DNA of 64,000 nt from Nonomuraea angiospora (GCF_014873145.1 NZ_JADBEK010000001.1:2108001-2172000); one strand, 5' to 3'. Shown: positions 41,262 to 50,006, counted from the stretch's first letter. Program-made: numbers and translations. The notes: generated by a model not told the origin, from the letters alone.

Positions 41262-43354
41262 GTGACGGCGCGGCCGACGCCGAGCTTCGCCCCGTGGCGG
41301 AAGGCGGACGTGAACGCCGGTTTCCCGAGGGCGTGGCGGGCCTGCCGCGTGCAGCGTTCGTGCCAGGCGGCGTGGTAGCAGAGCCGTTCGGGTGAGGCGC
41401 CCGCCGCCTGCCACAACGCGTGGGCCGCGCCGAGAAGTTCGGCCGCCCTCTCGTGCTCCTCGCGGGCGCCGGCGATCCAGGCGAGCACTTCCAGGCACTG
41501 GGTGAGGCACCACCGGTCGTCGATCTCCCCGGTGAACTGCGCGGCCGACGTCAGGAGCGCCTCGGCCTGCTCGTAGTCGCCCAGGTTCCACCGCGCGACG
41601 CCGAGCGCGAACTGGGCGTACGCACGTGACACGAGCGCGTGGTGGGACTCGCTCAGGGCCAGCAGCTCCTCGCCGAACTCCGCGGCGAGACCGGGATCCT
41701 CGATCGATCCGTACGCGGCGGCGAAATAGAGGTTGAACATGAGCCCGTCCATGTCGTTCAAGGACCGGTGGAGGGCGAGCGACTCGCGCAGCAGGGCGAG
41801 GCCGCGCCGGGTGTCGCCGGCGGTGCAGGCCGCCACGCCCGCGGTCCGGACGGCGTACGGCACGAGGTCCTCGTTCCCCGATCTGGCGGCGAGGGCGCGG
41901 CAGTCCTCCAGCAGCGGCAGCGCCGCGTCGAGATCTCCCTGACGCAGGGCGAGCATGCTGTCCGCCCAGAGCGCCGTCGCCCTGGCCCGGCCGGGCTCCG
42001 GCACCAGCTCCAGGCCGCGTTCGATCCAGTAGCGGCCCTCGGTGAGCGCGCCGGCGAGCACCCAGAAGCACCACATCGCGGACGCGGTGCCCAGCCCCAG
42101 GGGCGCCAGCGCCGGCTCGTTCAGGCACGCCTGGAGCGCGACGCGGATGTTGGGCAGCTCCTGGCGCAGGGCGAGGTACCGATCGAGCTGGTCGGGCACC
42201 AGCTGGTCGGTCCGGTGCGTCTCCGTCAGCTCGCGGTAGTGGCCGACGAAGCGCCCGCGCAGCCACTGCCGCTCGGCGGGCGTCAGCTGCTCGCAGCCGT
42301 ACGCGCGCAGGCTCTCCAGCATGCGGAAGCCGAGCCCGCCCCGGCACAGGACCGACTTGTCCACCAGCCCGGCCAGGAGGTCGAGCACGTCGGCCGCGTC
42401 GATGCCCTCGCCCGAGCACACCGTCTCCGCCGTGTCCAGATCGACTCCCCCGGCGAACATCGACAGCCGCGCCCACAGCCGGCGCTCCTCGGGCGAACAG
42501 AGCCGGAAGCTCCACTGGATGGTCGCCCGCAGCGTCTGGTGCCGCGGCAGGGCCATGGGACCGCCGGTGGCCAGCACGTCGAAGCGCTGGTCCAGCTCGT
42601 ACGCGAGCTCCTCCAGCGGCAGGGTGCGCAGCCGGGCCGCGGCCAGCTCGATCGCCAGCGGGATCCCCTCCAGCCGCCGCACCAGCCGCACCACGCAGGC
42701 GAGGTTGCCCGCGTTCAGGCAGAAGCCCGGCACGACGTGCGCCGCGCGCTCCACGAAAAGGCGCACCGAATCGTGTCGGGCGGCCTCCCGTACGGTGGTG
42801 CGGCCGGGCGTCCGCGGGCCGGCCTGCGCCTCCTCGTGGAGCGCCGCGTCGGCCTCGACCTCATGGAACGGATGGGCGGGCTCGGGAACGGACAGCGGCG
42901 GGACCGGGAGCACCTGCTCGCCGTTCACGCCCAGCGAGTGCCTGCTGGTCACCAGGACCTGCAGGCGGGGCGTGGCGTGCAGCAGCCGCTCCACGAAGTG
43001 CCCGCAGAGCAGGTCCAGGTGCTCGCAGTTGTCCAGGACCAGCAGCATCCGCCTGTTGGACAGGTGCTCCACCAGCACCCCCATGGGAGCCCGGTGAACT
43101 CCGCGCAGGCCCAGGGCCGCGGCCACCGCCGGCTCCAGCAGCTCGCCGGTCTCCAGGGTGGCGAGCTCGATCACCTCGACGCCGTCCCGGTACTTGTTCC
43201 GCAGGTTCTCCGCGAGCCTGAGCGCCAGCCGGGTCTTGCCGACCCCGCCGGGGCCGGTCAGGGTGAGCAGCCGCGTCCTGGACAGGGCCTTGCGCGCCGC
43301 CGACAGTTCCCACCTTCGCCCAATGAAGGTCGATTTATCCAACAAAAACACCAT
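41210..43354 (-). CDS. STAND ATPase-TPR regulator lacking its C-terminal DNA-binding domain
   Basis: A 714-residue protein of the large LuxR/AfsR-like STAND family. The AAA/NB-ARC-like ATPase has Walker A GPGGVGKT (34-41), Walker B MLLVLDNCEH and sensor VTSRHSLGV; a winged-helix segment follows (LRATIQWSF), and residues about 400-690 are TPR-like helices (EGRYWIERGLEL, GDLDAALPLLEDCRALA, GDYEQAEALLTSAA). Relatives continue into a LuxR-type HTH; here the protein stops about 25 residues after the last helix (GVGRAVTYAVRLP), exactly where that domain should begin, and the gene end overlaps a convergent gene. Start is uncertain: ATG 43354 is used, with GTG at 43366 or 43405 possible. It may work through protein contacts, or be a decayed regulator. 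Confidence 0.82.
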   Translation of the reverse strand: MVFLLDKSTFIGRRWELSAARKALSRTRLLTLTGPGGVGKTRLALRLAENLRNKYRDGVEVIELATLETGELLEPAVAAALGLRGVHRAPMGVLVEHLSNRRMLLVLDNCEHLDLLCGHFVERLLHATPRLQVLVTSRHSLGVNGEQVLPVPPLSVPEPAHPFHEVEADAALHEEAQAGPRTPGRTTVREAARHDSVRLFVERAAHVVPGFCLNAGNLACVVRLVRRLEGIPLAIELAAARLRTLPLEELAYELDQRFDVLATGGPMALPRHQTLRATIQWSFRLCSPEERRLWARLSMFAGGVDLDTAETVCSGEGIDAADVLDLLAGLVDKSVLCRGGLGFRMLESLRAYGCEQLTPAERQWLRGRFVGHYRELTETHRTDQLVPDQLDRYLALRQELPNIRVALQACLNEPALAPLGLGTASAMWCFWVLAGALTEGRYWIERGLELVPEPGRARATALWADSMLALRQGDLDAALPLLEDCRALAARSGNEDLVPYAVRTAGVAACTAGDTRRGLALLRESLALHRSLNDMDGLMFNLYFAAAYGSIEDPGLAAEFGEELLALSESHHALVSRAYAQFALGVARWNLGDYEQAEALLTSAAQFTGEIDDRWCLTQCLEVLAWIAGAREEHERAAELLGAAHALWQAAGASPERLCYHAAWHERCTRQARHALGKPAFTSAFRHGAKLGVGRAVTYAVRLPAVQSELRHSS

Positions 43355-43579
43355 GAGGGGCCCTGCCACTCCCGTGAGAAACCGAACGGCGCCAAGCCTC
43401 CACACCCCAGAGTATTCCTGGCCCGTTTCCCGGCACAGCCGCCCGGGAGTCGCCGCAGACGCGAGTTCTCATTTCCCGGCAAAAGGCGTCCCGCACCATC
43501 TTTGCCAATGAGAGCCATAAATTTGCCGGACGCTTGATTTCGATGAATCGCACCGGCTCCCTGTGATTCCTTGTTCATC

Positions 43580-44809
43580 ATGAGTCTCGCCGAGGAGCCG
43601 GTCGTCGCCCGCCGCCCGTACCGCTGGGTCGTGCTGGCGCTGGCGTGGGCGTCGTTCACGATGACCGCCGTGGACCGCTCCACGTGGGGTCCCGCCTCGG
43701 TGGCGGTGGGCGAGCACCTGGACGTGTCGCCGGCCGGGCTCGGCGTCTTCGCCACCGGCTACTACGTCGGCTACGTCGTCTCCAACGCCGCGGGCGGCGT
43801 GCTGACCGACTGGCTCGGCCCCCGGCTGGTCGTCGGCTGCTCGCTCTTCCTCGCCGGCGGGTTCATGATCCTCTTCGGCGGGACGGACTCCGTGGCGACG
43901 GGCATCGCGTTCCAGGCCGGGGTGGGGGTGTTCGCCGGGTGCGACTACTCGGCCGGGGTCAAGCTCATCTCCCAGTGGTTCCCGGCCAAGGACCGCGGGT
44001 TCGCCATGGGCGTGTTCATGACCGCCACCTCGCTGGGCACGGTGATCGCGAACGCGGTCGTCCCGAGCCTCATCGCCGCCTCCGGGTGGCGTACGTCCTA
44101 CCACGTGTTCGGCGCCGCCTCGATGGTCGTCGCGGTCCTGTGCCTGCTGCTGCTGCGCGACACCAGGGCCGCGTACGCCGCCCGCGCGGTGCCGGACCTG
44201 CGCCCGCTGGCCCGCGACCGGGACCTGTGGCTGCTCGGGCTGGCCGGGTTCGGCGCGCTGTGGGGCACCTACGGCTTCATCACCTGGTCCAACGCGCTGA
44301 TGATCAAGGGCAGCCACCTGACCCCCGTGCAGGCCGGCACCGTGGTCGCCGTCTTCGGCGTCACCGCCGTCGCGGCGAAGCCGTTCATGGGCATGGTGTC
44401 CGACCTGCTCGGCGGCCGGCGCAAGCTCCCGGCCGTCGCCGTGCTCGCCGCCTTCGTCGTGGCGCTGCTGGTGTTCGGCACCCGCGACAGCCTGAGCGGG
44501 TTCCTGTGGGTGGCGCCGTTCCTGGGGGTCGCGGCGTACGTGTACAGCCCGCTGATGATCGCGCTGATCCCGGAGCTCGCCGGGGTCCGGCTCGCCGGGT
44601 CGGCGGCCGGCGCGACGAACGCGTTCTGGCAGCTCGGCAGCACGATCGTGCCGGTGGTGCTCGGCGCGGTGTTCCAGGCGACGCACTCGTTCTTCTGGGC
44701 CTTCGCCACGCTCGCCGCGGGGCCGCTGCTCGGCCTGGTCCTCCTGCTGGGGGTCCGGGAGCACAGAGCCGGCGCGCGCGTGCCCGCCGCGACGGCTCTC
44801 GCGGGGTGA
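43580..44809 (+). CDS. Major facilitator superfamily transporter
   Basis: A 409-residue membrane protein with twelve predicted helices. The MFS loop motif between helices 2 and 3 reads GGVLTDWLGPRLVVG, and between helices 8 and 9 GMVSDLLGGRRKL. The family is that of organic-anion or oxalate/formate-type and sialic-acid-like transporters (DRSTWGPASVAVGEHL at helix 1). The ATG at 43580 is preferred over the TTG three codons upstream. It is divergent from the STAND regulator across 225 bp, so the two may be functionally linked. Substrate unknown. Confidence 0.9.
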   Translation: MSLAEEPVVARRPYRWVVLALAWASFTMTAVDRSTWGPASVAVGEHLDVSPAGLGVFATGYYVGYVVSNAAGGVLTDWLGPRLVVGCSLFLAGGFMILFGGTDSVATGIAFQAGVGVFAGCDYSAGVKLISQWFPAKDRGFAMGVFMTATSLGTVIANAVVPSLIAASGWRTSYHVFGAASMVVAVLCLLLLRDTRAAYAARAVPDLRPLARDRDLWLLGLAGFGALWGTYGFITWSNALMIKGSHLTPVQAGTVVAVFGVTAVAAKPFMGMVSDLLGGRRKLPAVAVLAAFVVALLVFGTRDSLSGFLWVAPFLGVAAYVYSPLMIALIPELAGVRLAGSAAGATNAFWQLGSTIVPVVLGAVFQATHSFFWAFATLAAGPLLGLVLLLGVREHRAGARVPAATALAG

Positions 44810-44861
44810 GGGCAGGCAGGCACGGTGAACGGGCAGCGGCTCCCGCGGCTGTGAGATCCGG

Positions 44862-46220
44862 TCAGCACATCGAGGGAATGCAGGTGAAGGGGTTCTGGAG
44901 CGTGGGCGCCGGCTGCGTCTGGGCGGGGGCGGCGGTGGTCTCCGCGGGCCGCTCCGGGGGATCTTCGGAGCTGGGGCCGGAGGTCGGACCGGAGGTCGGA
45001 CCGGAGGTCGGGCCCACCCCCGAATCGTCGCTCACCGGGGCGCTCACGGATTTCTCGGTGCGGGTCGGCTCGGGGGCGGGCGCCGAGGTCTTCGGGCGGG
45101 GCGTCCGCCTGGGTGCCGGGGCTGACGTCGTCCGGCGTTCCGCCTTGTCGGTCTGCGCCGGCGTCGTGGGCTCGGCCGTGACGGAGGGCACGAGGGACTG
45201 GGACGTCGTGCTCTGCCCGGGAGGCGATCCCACCGGCCGGCCGCCCCCGTTGATCAACAGGCCGCCCGTGACGATCAGCGCCGCCGCCGCGACACCGGCC
45301 GCCGCCATGATCGCCGTACGGCGGCGCCTGGCGGCCGGAGGGCGCGGGGGCGAGGACAGTGCGGCCGACGCCGGCGAGGCGCTCAGCGACGGCAGCGCGC
45401 TTGGCGAGGGCAGCGCGGTCGGCGAGGTGAGCCGGGCGACCAGGTCGTCGGCGCGCGGCCGCTCGGCGGGGTCCTTGGACAGGCTGGCGGTGACGAGTTC
45501 GAGCAGCGTTCCGGCCAGCCCGGAGATCTCCGGCTCCCTGTTGAGGATGCGGTTGATCACCGCCGGGGTGGAGTCCGTGCCGAACGCGGCCCGCCCCGAG
45601 GCGGCGAACACCATGGTCACGCCCCACGCGAAGACGTCGGCCGCCTCCGTCACCGGCAGCCCGCCGAGCTGCTCCGGCGCAAGGTAGGACGGCGTCCCCA
45701 TCACCGAGCCGGTCGAGGTGGTGCCCGGCGCGTCCAGGGCGCGTGCGACGCCGAAGTCGATCACGACGGGCCCCTCCGGCCCCATCAGGATGTTGCCGGG
45801 CTTGAAGTCCCCGTGCAGGATCCCGGCGCGGTGGATCGCGGCCAGCGCGGTGGCGGTGCTGATCGCCACCCGGTCGAGCGCGGCCCCGCGCCGCGGCCCC
45901 TCGACGGTGACCAGGTCGTGCAGGGAGGGCCCGGGCACGTACTCGCTGACGATGTACGGCCGCCGCCCCGCGAGGTCGGCGTGGAGCACGGGCGCGGTGG
46001 AGAACCTGGCCACGCGCTGGGCCAGCTCCACCTCGCGCAGGAACCTGTTGCGCTCCCTGGGGTCGGTCAGCAGGCCACGATGCAGGAGCTTGACGGCGAC
46101 CGGCTCGCCGCCCGCCGCCCGCCCGAGGTAGACGACGCCCTGGCCGCCCTCGCCGAGGCGGCCGACGATGTCGTACGACCCCAGCCGTCGCGGATCGTCC
46201 TCCACCAGCGGCTGATTCAC
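44862..46220 (-). CDS. Membrane-anchored Ser/Thr protein kinase
   Basis: A 452-residue Hanks-type kinase. The N-terminal kinase domain (residues 16-275) has the glycine loop GEGGQG, Lys44 in VAVKLL, catalytic loop HGDFKPGN (D138, N143; HGD replaces HRD) and DFG at 155-157, so it looks active. A single membrane segment lies near residue 310 (AAGVAAAALIVTGGLLI), followed by an extracellular Ser/Thr/Pro-rich tail with a 4-residue PTSG repeat (three copies, encoded by the repeat near 44985) and two cysteines at the end (TCIPSMC). There are no PASTA or other known sensor domains. GTG 46220 fits the start of the kinase fold; a longer form from 46379 is possible but unlikely. Confidence 0.9.
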   Translation of the reverse strand: MNQPLVEDDPRRLGSYDIVGRLGEGGQGVVYLGRAAGGEPVAVKLLHRGLLTDPRERNRFLREVELAQRVARFSTAPVLHADLAGRRPYIVSEYVPGPSLHDLVTVEGPRRGAALDRVAISTATALAAIHRAGILHGDFKPGNILMGPEGPVVIDFGVARALDAPGTTSTGSVMGTPSYLAPEQLGGLPVTEAADVFAWGVTMVFAASGRAAFGTDSTPAVINRILNREPEISGLAGTLLELVTASLSKDPAERPRADDLVARLTSPTALPSPSALPSLSASPASAALSSPPRPPAARRRRTAIMAAAGVAAAALIVTGGLLINGGGRPVGSPPGQSTTSQSLVPSVTAEPTTPAQTDKAERRTTSAPAPRRTPRPKTSAPAPEPTRTEKSVSAPVSDDSGVGPTSGPTSGPTSGPSSEDPPERPAETTAAPAQTQPAPTLQNPFTCIPSMC

Positions 46221-46304
46221 CGAGCCCCCCAACAGCACCAACAGACCGGACAAAAGCTTCCCACACTCGCGATCAAGAGGCACCGGTATCCACAGATCAC
46301 AATT

Positions 46305-46320
46305 TCCGCATAAATGCGGA
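46305..46320. promoter_or_regulatory. 16-bp palindrome in the kinase/secreted-protein divergent region
   Basis: TCCGCAT (46305-46311) and ATGCGGA (46314-46320) form a perfect 7-bp inverted repeat with a 2-base spacer. It sits seven bases upstream of the -35 box at 46327, a place for an activator or a repressor. No regulator gene is adjacent. Confidence 0.55.
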
Positions 46321-46326
46321 CAAATG

Positions 46327-46355
46327 TTGACCCTTCCACTTTCCTGATGGTTAAT
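46327..46355 (+). promoter_or_regulatory. Sigma-70-like promoter for the small secreted protein
   Basis: TTGACC (46327-46332) and GTTAAT (46350-46355) are separated by 17 bases, about 60 bp before the start codon at 46415. The surrounding 100 bp are notably AT-rich for this genome. Confidence 0.55.
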
Positions 46356-46414
46356 CGGAAGGGAGTGCGCCGCTTTCAACGGGGGAAGCGGCTCTTCATG
46401 GCCATGGGGGAAAC

Positions 46415-46834
46415 ATGACCAGGAGTCTTGTCGGCATGCTCTTAGCCGCCACCGTCGCGACCGGGGTCATCGCGGTGACGCCGACGGCCGCCTCCGCGTC
46501 CGAGCTGGGGCAGAGCGCCGCCCGTCCTCACCTGCTCGACTACAAGATCTACTTCGGTAAGTGCGAGGACACCTGCCGCATCAAGGTGCGGATCAAGAGC
46601 GTCACTCGCCTGAAGCTCTACGACGTCAGCCTGAACGCCCGGCTCTGGGTCAACGGCAAGAAGGTCGGGTCCTGCTACGACTACGTCGGCAGCATCCGCC
46701 CCAAGGGGGTCCGCTGGGCCGGGTGCACCGTACGGTCCTCGAAACTGTCGACCATGTGGAACCGCTACAACGACGGCGAGATCGACTTCAACACCGAGAC
46801 CAAGACCAACGTCCACTACGAGTGGTATTCCTGA
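46415..46834 (+). CDS. Small secreted protein of unknown function
   Basis: A 139-residue protein with a clear Sec signal peptide (LVGMLLAATVATGVIAV, cleavage after the ASA of TAASASE). The mature ~110 residues contain four cysteines (KCEDTC, SCYD, GCTV), likely two disulfides, and look like a small all-beta fold (VRIKSVTRLKLYDVSLNARLW). I recognise no family. Codon 10, in the signal peptide, is TTA, suggesting developmental control if this organism uses bldA like streptomycetes. It is divergent from the Ser/Thr kinase. Confidence 0.82.
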   Translation: MTRSLVGMLLAATVATGVIAVTPTAASASELGQSAARPHLLDYKIYFGKCEDTCRIKVRIKSVTRLKLYDVSLNARLWVNGKKVGSCYDYVGSIRPKGVRWAGCTVRSSKLSTMWNRYNDGEIDFNTETKTNVHYEWYS

Positions 46835-46841
46835 CCGGCGG

Positions 46842-46871
46842 GCCAGGGGCCGGGCCTCCTCGGCCCCTGGC
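46842..46871. terminator. Bidirectional terminator between convergent genes
   Basis: An 11-bp perfect stem (GCCAGGGGCCG at 46842-46852 with CGGCCCCTGGC at 46861-46871) and an 8-base loop occupy the gap between the small secreted protein gene and the convergent propeller gene. Confidence 0.85.
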
Positions 46872-46876
46872 GTCAC

Positions 46877-47911
46877 CTATCTGAGGGCGAAGACCGCGGA
46901 GGTGGAGTCGCTCTCGCTCTGCCGTACGGTGCCCGCGGCCCAGACCTCCGTGGTGCCGGGGACGAGCGCCAGGTCCCACAGCTTGATCACCTTTCCGGCG
47001 ACCTGAGGAGTGCTCACCGACCACTGACCCGCGGCCGAGCGGGACAGCACGCGGGAGCTCGTGTCATCCGGCGGGTCCGCGATCACCCGGATGCCGCCCC
47101 CGCCGTCCGCGACGGCGTCACCGAGACGCCACGCGGGAGCCGCCGGGGCCGGGACCTCGACCGGCGACCAGGCGCGGCCGTCGAAATGCGCGGCGAACAC
47201 CTTCTCGTCGCGGTCGCCGAAGACCCAGACATCATTCTTGGCCACCGCGAGAATGCCGGTCAGGCTGACGGTCCCCTTGTCCCGGCCGGCGGGAAAGCCG
47301 GCCTTCTTCCAGGCTCTGCCGTCGAAGTGGGTGACCTGGCAACAGCCGATCGCCCAGACGTCCTTCTGCGACACCGCGCTGGTCCGGACGACGTCCCTCG
47401 GCGCGCGCCGCTGCCAGGTGCGGCCGTTCCAGAACCAGGACGCCGAATGGCCGTCCGAGCCGAAGGCCCAGACGTGGTGGCGGCCGAGCACCAGGCCGCG
47501 GCTGAGGTTGGGGCGGGGGCCCATGGCGGACCTGCCCGCGTCCGTCCAGCGACGGCCGTCGTAGCGGAGGGCGGCGGACTCGCCGGTGTCGCTCGTGGTG
47601 AAGGCCCACACGTTGTCTGATGAGGACGCGCCCGCCGAGCCGATGGCGCCGTAGTGGCGGCCGGGCAGCTCGGCGGCCCGCCAGGCGCGGCCGTCCCAGT
47701 GCTGCGCCACCGGGCGGGCGGTCCCCGCGCATTCGTCGTCGATGGGCTCGCTCTGGCCGAACACCCAGACGTCGCTCCGGCTCAGCGGCACGACCGCCGA
47801 CATCGAGTCGCAGCCGCCGTGATCGTGCATCCGGATCAGCTCCCAGGCCGGCTGGTTCACCGGGGGCGGGGCCGTGACCAGACCGACCGTCAATAACATT
47901 CGTGTCAGCAC
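46877..47911 (-). CDS. Secreted beta-propeller protein (DVWAxG repeats)
   Basis: A 344-residue protein with a short hydrophobic N-terminus (MLLTVGLVTAPPP) consistent with a weak signal peptide. The rest is a series of blades each containing DVWVFG, NVWAFT, HVWAFG, DVWAIG, DVWVFG and EVWAAG spaced 45-55 residues apart with W-x-GxxW turns (WDGRAW, YDGRRW, WNGRTW, FDGRAW). This is a galactose-oxidase-central-domain or Kelch-like propeller without visible active-site residues, so it is probably structural or binding. The start may be GTG 47911 or ATG 47899. It is convergent with the small secreted protein. Confidence 0.78.
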   Translation of the reverse strand: MLTRMLLTVGLVTAPPPVNQPAWELIRMHDHGGCDSMSAVVPLSRSDVWVFGQSEPIDDECAGTARPVAQHWDGRAWRAAELPGRHYGAIGSAGASSSDNVWAFTTSDTGESAALRYDGRRWTDAGRSAMGPRPNLSRGLVLGRHHVWAFGSDGHSASWFWNGRTWQRRAPRDVVRTSAVSQKDVWAIGCCQVTHFDGRAWKKAGFPAGRDKGTVSLTGILAVAKNDVWVFGDRDEKVFAAHFDGRAWSPVEVPAPAAPAWRLGDAVADGGGGIRVIADPPDDTSSRVLSRSAAGQWSVSTPQVAGKVIKLWDLALVPGTTEVWAAGTVRQSESDSTSAVFALR

Positions 47912-47938
47912 GGACCCATCATGCTGGGTGTCCGCGCC

Positions 47939-49039
47939 TCACCCCAGCAGCCACACCCCTGCCAGCGAGATCGTCCCGACGAGCCCGGTGGCGATGCCGC
48001 CGAGCAGCATGACCCGGCCGCCCTTGAGCAGCTTCCGCAGGTCGATCCCCGTGCCGAGGGCGAACAGGGCGGCGGCCATCAGCGCGTTCGTGATCGCCGG
48101 GACGTTCCCGGTCACCATCGGCGGCAGCAGCCCCGTGCTCCGTACCGCCACCATCGCCAGGAACCCGGCCACGAACAGCGGCATGATCGGCGGCCTCTTC
48201 CGGGGAGCGGCGGATGTCGGTGCCACCGGCCGGGTGAGGGTGGCGCCGTGCCCGGCGGACCCGCCCACCGCCATCCGAGCAGGCGGGACCACAGCTGTCC
48301 GAGCGGGCACGGCCACCGCCGTCGGGGCGGGGGCGCCGGGCGGGCGGCGCAGGGACGTGGTGATCGCGACGATGGGCGCGAGCAGCACGACCCGGGCCAG
48401 CTTGACCGTCACCGCCGTCGCGAGCACTCCCCCGGCGGCCCCGATCGCCGCCACCTGGGCGACCTCGTGCACGGCCGCTCCCGCCCACACCCCGAGCTGC
48501 TCGTGCGAGAGCCCCAGCCAGGACGCCAGCAGCGGGAGCACCACGATGGCCGCGCTCCCGTAGAGGACCACCACGCTCAGCGCGCCCGCGGCGTCCTCGT
48601 CCGAGCTGTCGGCGCTGTCGTGCATGGCCGCGATCGCCGCCGCCCCGCAGATCGACACGCCGGTGGCGACCAGCAGCGACGTGCCGGGCGAAAGGCCGAG
48701 GCGGCGGCCGGCCAGTGGCGTGAGCACGAACGTGAGCCCCGTGGCGGCGGCCACCACCGCGAGCGCCTGCCACCCGAGCGCGAGCACCTGCGGCACCGCG
48801 ATCTGCAGCCCGAGCAGCACGATCGCCACGCGCAGCACCCGCCTGGAGACGAACAGCAGCCCGGGACGCAGCGGCTCGCGGATCACCCCGGCGCCGGCCA
48901 GCGCCGCCCCCAGGGCCACCGCGGCGGTGGCGGGGCTGAGTCCCGGCACGAACCGGTTGACGACCAGGGCGGCCACCGTCGCCAGCGCGCACGCCACGAT
49001 GCCGGGCAGGCAGGACGTCTTGGAGGGGGCAGAAAGCAT
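47939..49039 (-). CDS. YeiH-like (UPF0324) putative sulfate/sulfite exporter family membrane protein
   Basis: A 366-residue membrane protein with about ten helices of the YeiH/UPF0324 family. Family landmarks: LVVNRFVPGLSPATAAVALG, GLSPGTSLLVATGVSICGAAAIAA, and HEVAQVAAIGAAGG. Between the last two helical blocks (about residues 245-290) is a Pro/Ala-rich loop (PPGAPAPTAVAVPARTAVVPP) much longer than in the family, probably expanded by DNA duplication. The ATG at 49039 is divergent from a LysR regulator gene, as in the enterobacterial yeiH-yeiE pair. The export substrate is not established for most members. Confidence 0.88.
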   Translation of the reverse strand: MLSAPSKTSCLPGIVACALATVAALVVNRFVPGLSPATAAVALGAALAGAGVIREPLRPGLLFVSRRVLRVAIVLLGLQIAVPQVLALGWQALAVVAAATGLTFVLTPLAGRRLGLSPGTSLLVATGVSICGAAAIAAMHDSADSSDEDAAGALSVVVLYGSAAIVVLPLLASWLGLSHEQLGVWAGAAVHEVAQVAAIGAAGGVLATAVTVKLARVVLLAPIVAITTSLRRPPGAPAPTAVAVPARTAVVPPARMAVGGSAGHGATLTRPVAPTSAAPRKRPPIMPLFVAGFLAMVAVRSTGLLPPMVTGNVPAITNALMAAALFALGTGIDLRKLLKGGRVMLLGGIATGLVGTISLAGVWLLG

Positions 49040-49092
49040 GATCCCAGTCTTCGGGGCCTTCGGCGGGCCCGGTAGCCGCGCGTTGTCTGGGA

Positions 49093-49115
49093 GGTCATAG
49101 CCTGTGGCTATGACC
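49093..49115. promoter_or_regulatory. Perfect 23-bp inverted repeat over the LysR start codon
   Basis: GGTCATAGCC (49093-49102) and GGCTATGACC (49106-49115) are perfect complements separated by TGT. The ATG of the LysR gene (49110-49112) lies within the right arm. LysR proteins bind T-N11-A dyads, which this contains. It can serve both autorepression and control of the divergent yeiH-like gene 54 bp away. Confidence 0.85.
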
Positions 49116-50006
49116 GCGCTGCCCGATCTCGACTCCCTCAAGCTCCTCGTGGACGTGGGCGAGCTCGGCAGCCTCGGGCAGGCGGCCAAGCTCGCGGGCA
49201 TCGCGCAGCCGTCGGCGAGCAAGCGCATCGCCCAGCTCGAACGGCGGCTCGGCCTGCCGCTGCTGGAGCGCACGCCGCGCGGCTCCACGCTCACCGCCGA
49301 GGGCAAGATGGTGGCGGGCTGGGCCGCCCAGGTGCTCGCGGCGGCGCAGGAGCTCATGCGGGCCGCCGAGGCCGTCCGGCACGGCGAGGCGGCGCACCTG
49401 CGGGTGGCCTCCAGCATGACGGTCGCCGAATACCTGGTGCCGCGCTGGCTCGGGGAGTTCCAGAGCAGGGAGCCCGGCGTCCAGATCGGCCTGGACGTGC
49501 TGAACTCCGCCGACGTGGCGGCGCTGGTGCTGTCGGGCGCCGGGGGCGTGGAGCTGGGGTTCGTGGAGGGGCCGAACGTGCCCGACGGGCTGGCCAGCCG
49601 GGTGGTGGGCACCGACCGGCTGGTCGTCGTGGTCGCGCCGGGCCACCCGTGGGCGCGCCGCCGCACGGTGCTCAGGGGCGCCGAGCTGGCAGCCACCCCG
49701 CTGGTCGTACGCGAGCGCGGCTCGGGCACCCGCGAGACCCTGGACGTCGCCTTCACCGGGCTCCACCAGGCCAGCCCGCGCCTGGAGCTCGGCTCGAACT
49801 CGGCCGTCAAGGGCGCCGCCCAGGCGGGCGCGGCCCCGGCGGTGCTCAGCGGGTACGCGGTCGAGGCCGAGCTGGCCACCGGCCGCCTCGTCGAGGTGCC
49901 GCTGGCGGGCCTCACCCTGGTCAGGAACCTGCGCGCGGTCTGGCGCCGGGGCCGCTCCCTGACGGGCCCCGCCGCGACCCTGCTGACCATCGCCAGCCGC
50001 CCCTGA
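49110..50006 (+). CDS. LysR family transcriptional regulator
   Basis: A 298-residue regulator with an N-terminal winged HTH (LGSLGQAAKLAGIAQPSASKRIAQLERRLG; recognition helix QPSASKRIAQLE) and a two-lobed LysR effector domain (LRVASSMTVAEYLVPRWL, GVELGFVEGPNV, VVRERGSGTRETLD). The RERGSGTR segment and genomic pairing with a YeiH-like gene resemble CysB/YeiE-type regulators of sulfur metabolism. ATG 49110 is preferred; a GTG two codons upstream is in the loop of the operator palindrome. There is no Shine-Dalgarno, so the message may be leaderless. It is expected to control itself and the yeiH-like gene. Confidence 0.9.
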   Translation: MTALPDLDSLKLLVDVGELGSLGQAAKLAGIAQPSASKRIAQLERRLGLPLLERTPRGSTLTAEGKMVAGWAAQVLAAAQELMRAAEAVRHGEAAHLRVASSMTVAEYLVPRWLGEFQSREPGVQIGLDVLNSADVAALVLSGAGGVELGFVEGPNVPDGLASRVVGTDRLVVVVAPGHPWARRRTVLRGAELAATPLVVRERGSGTRETLDVAFTGLHQASPRLELGSNSAVKGAAQAGAAPAVLSGYAVEAELATGRLVEVPLAGLTLVRNLRAVWRRGRSLTGPAATLLTIASRP

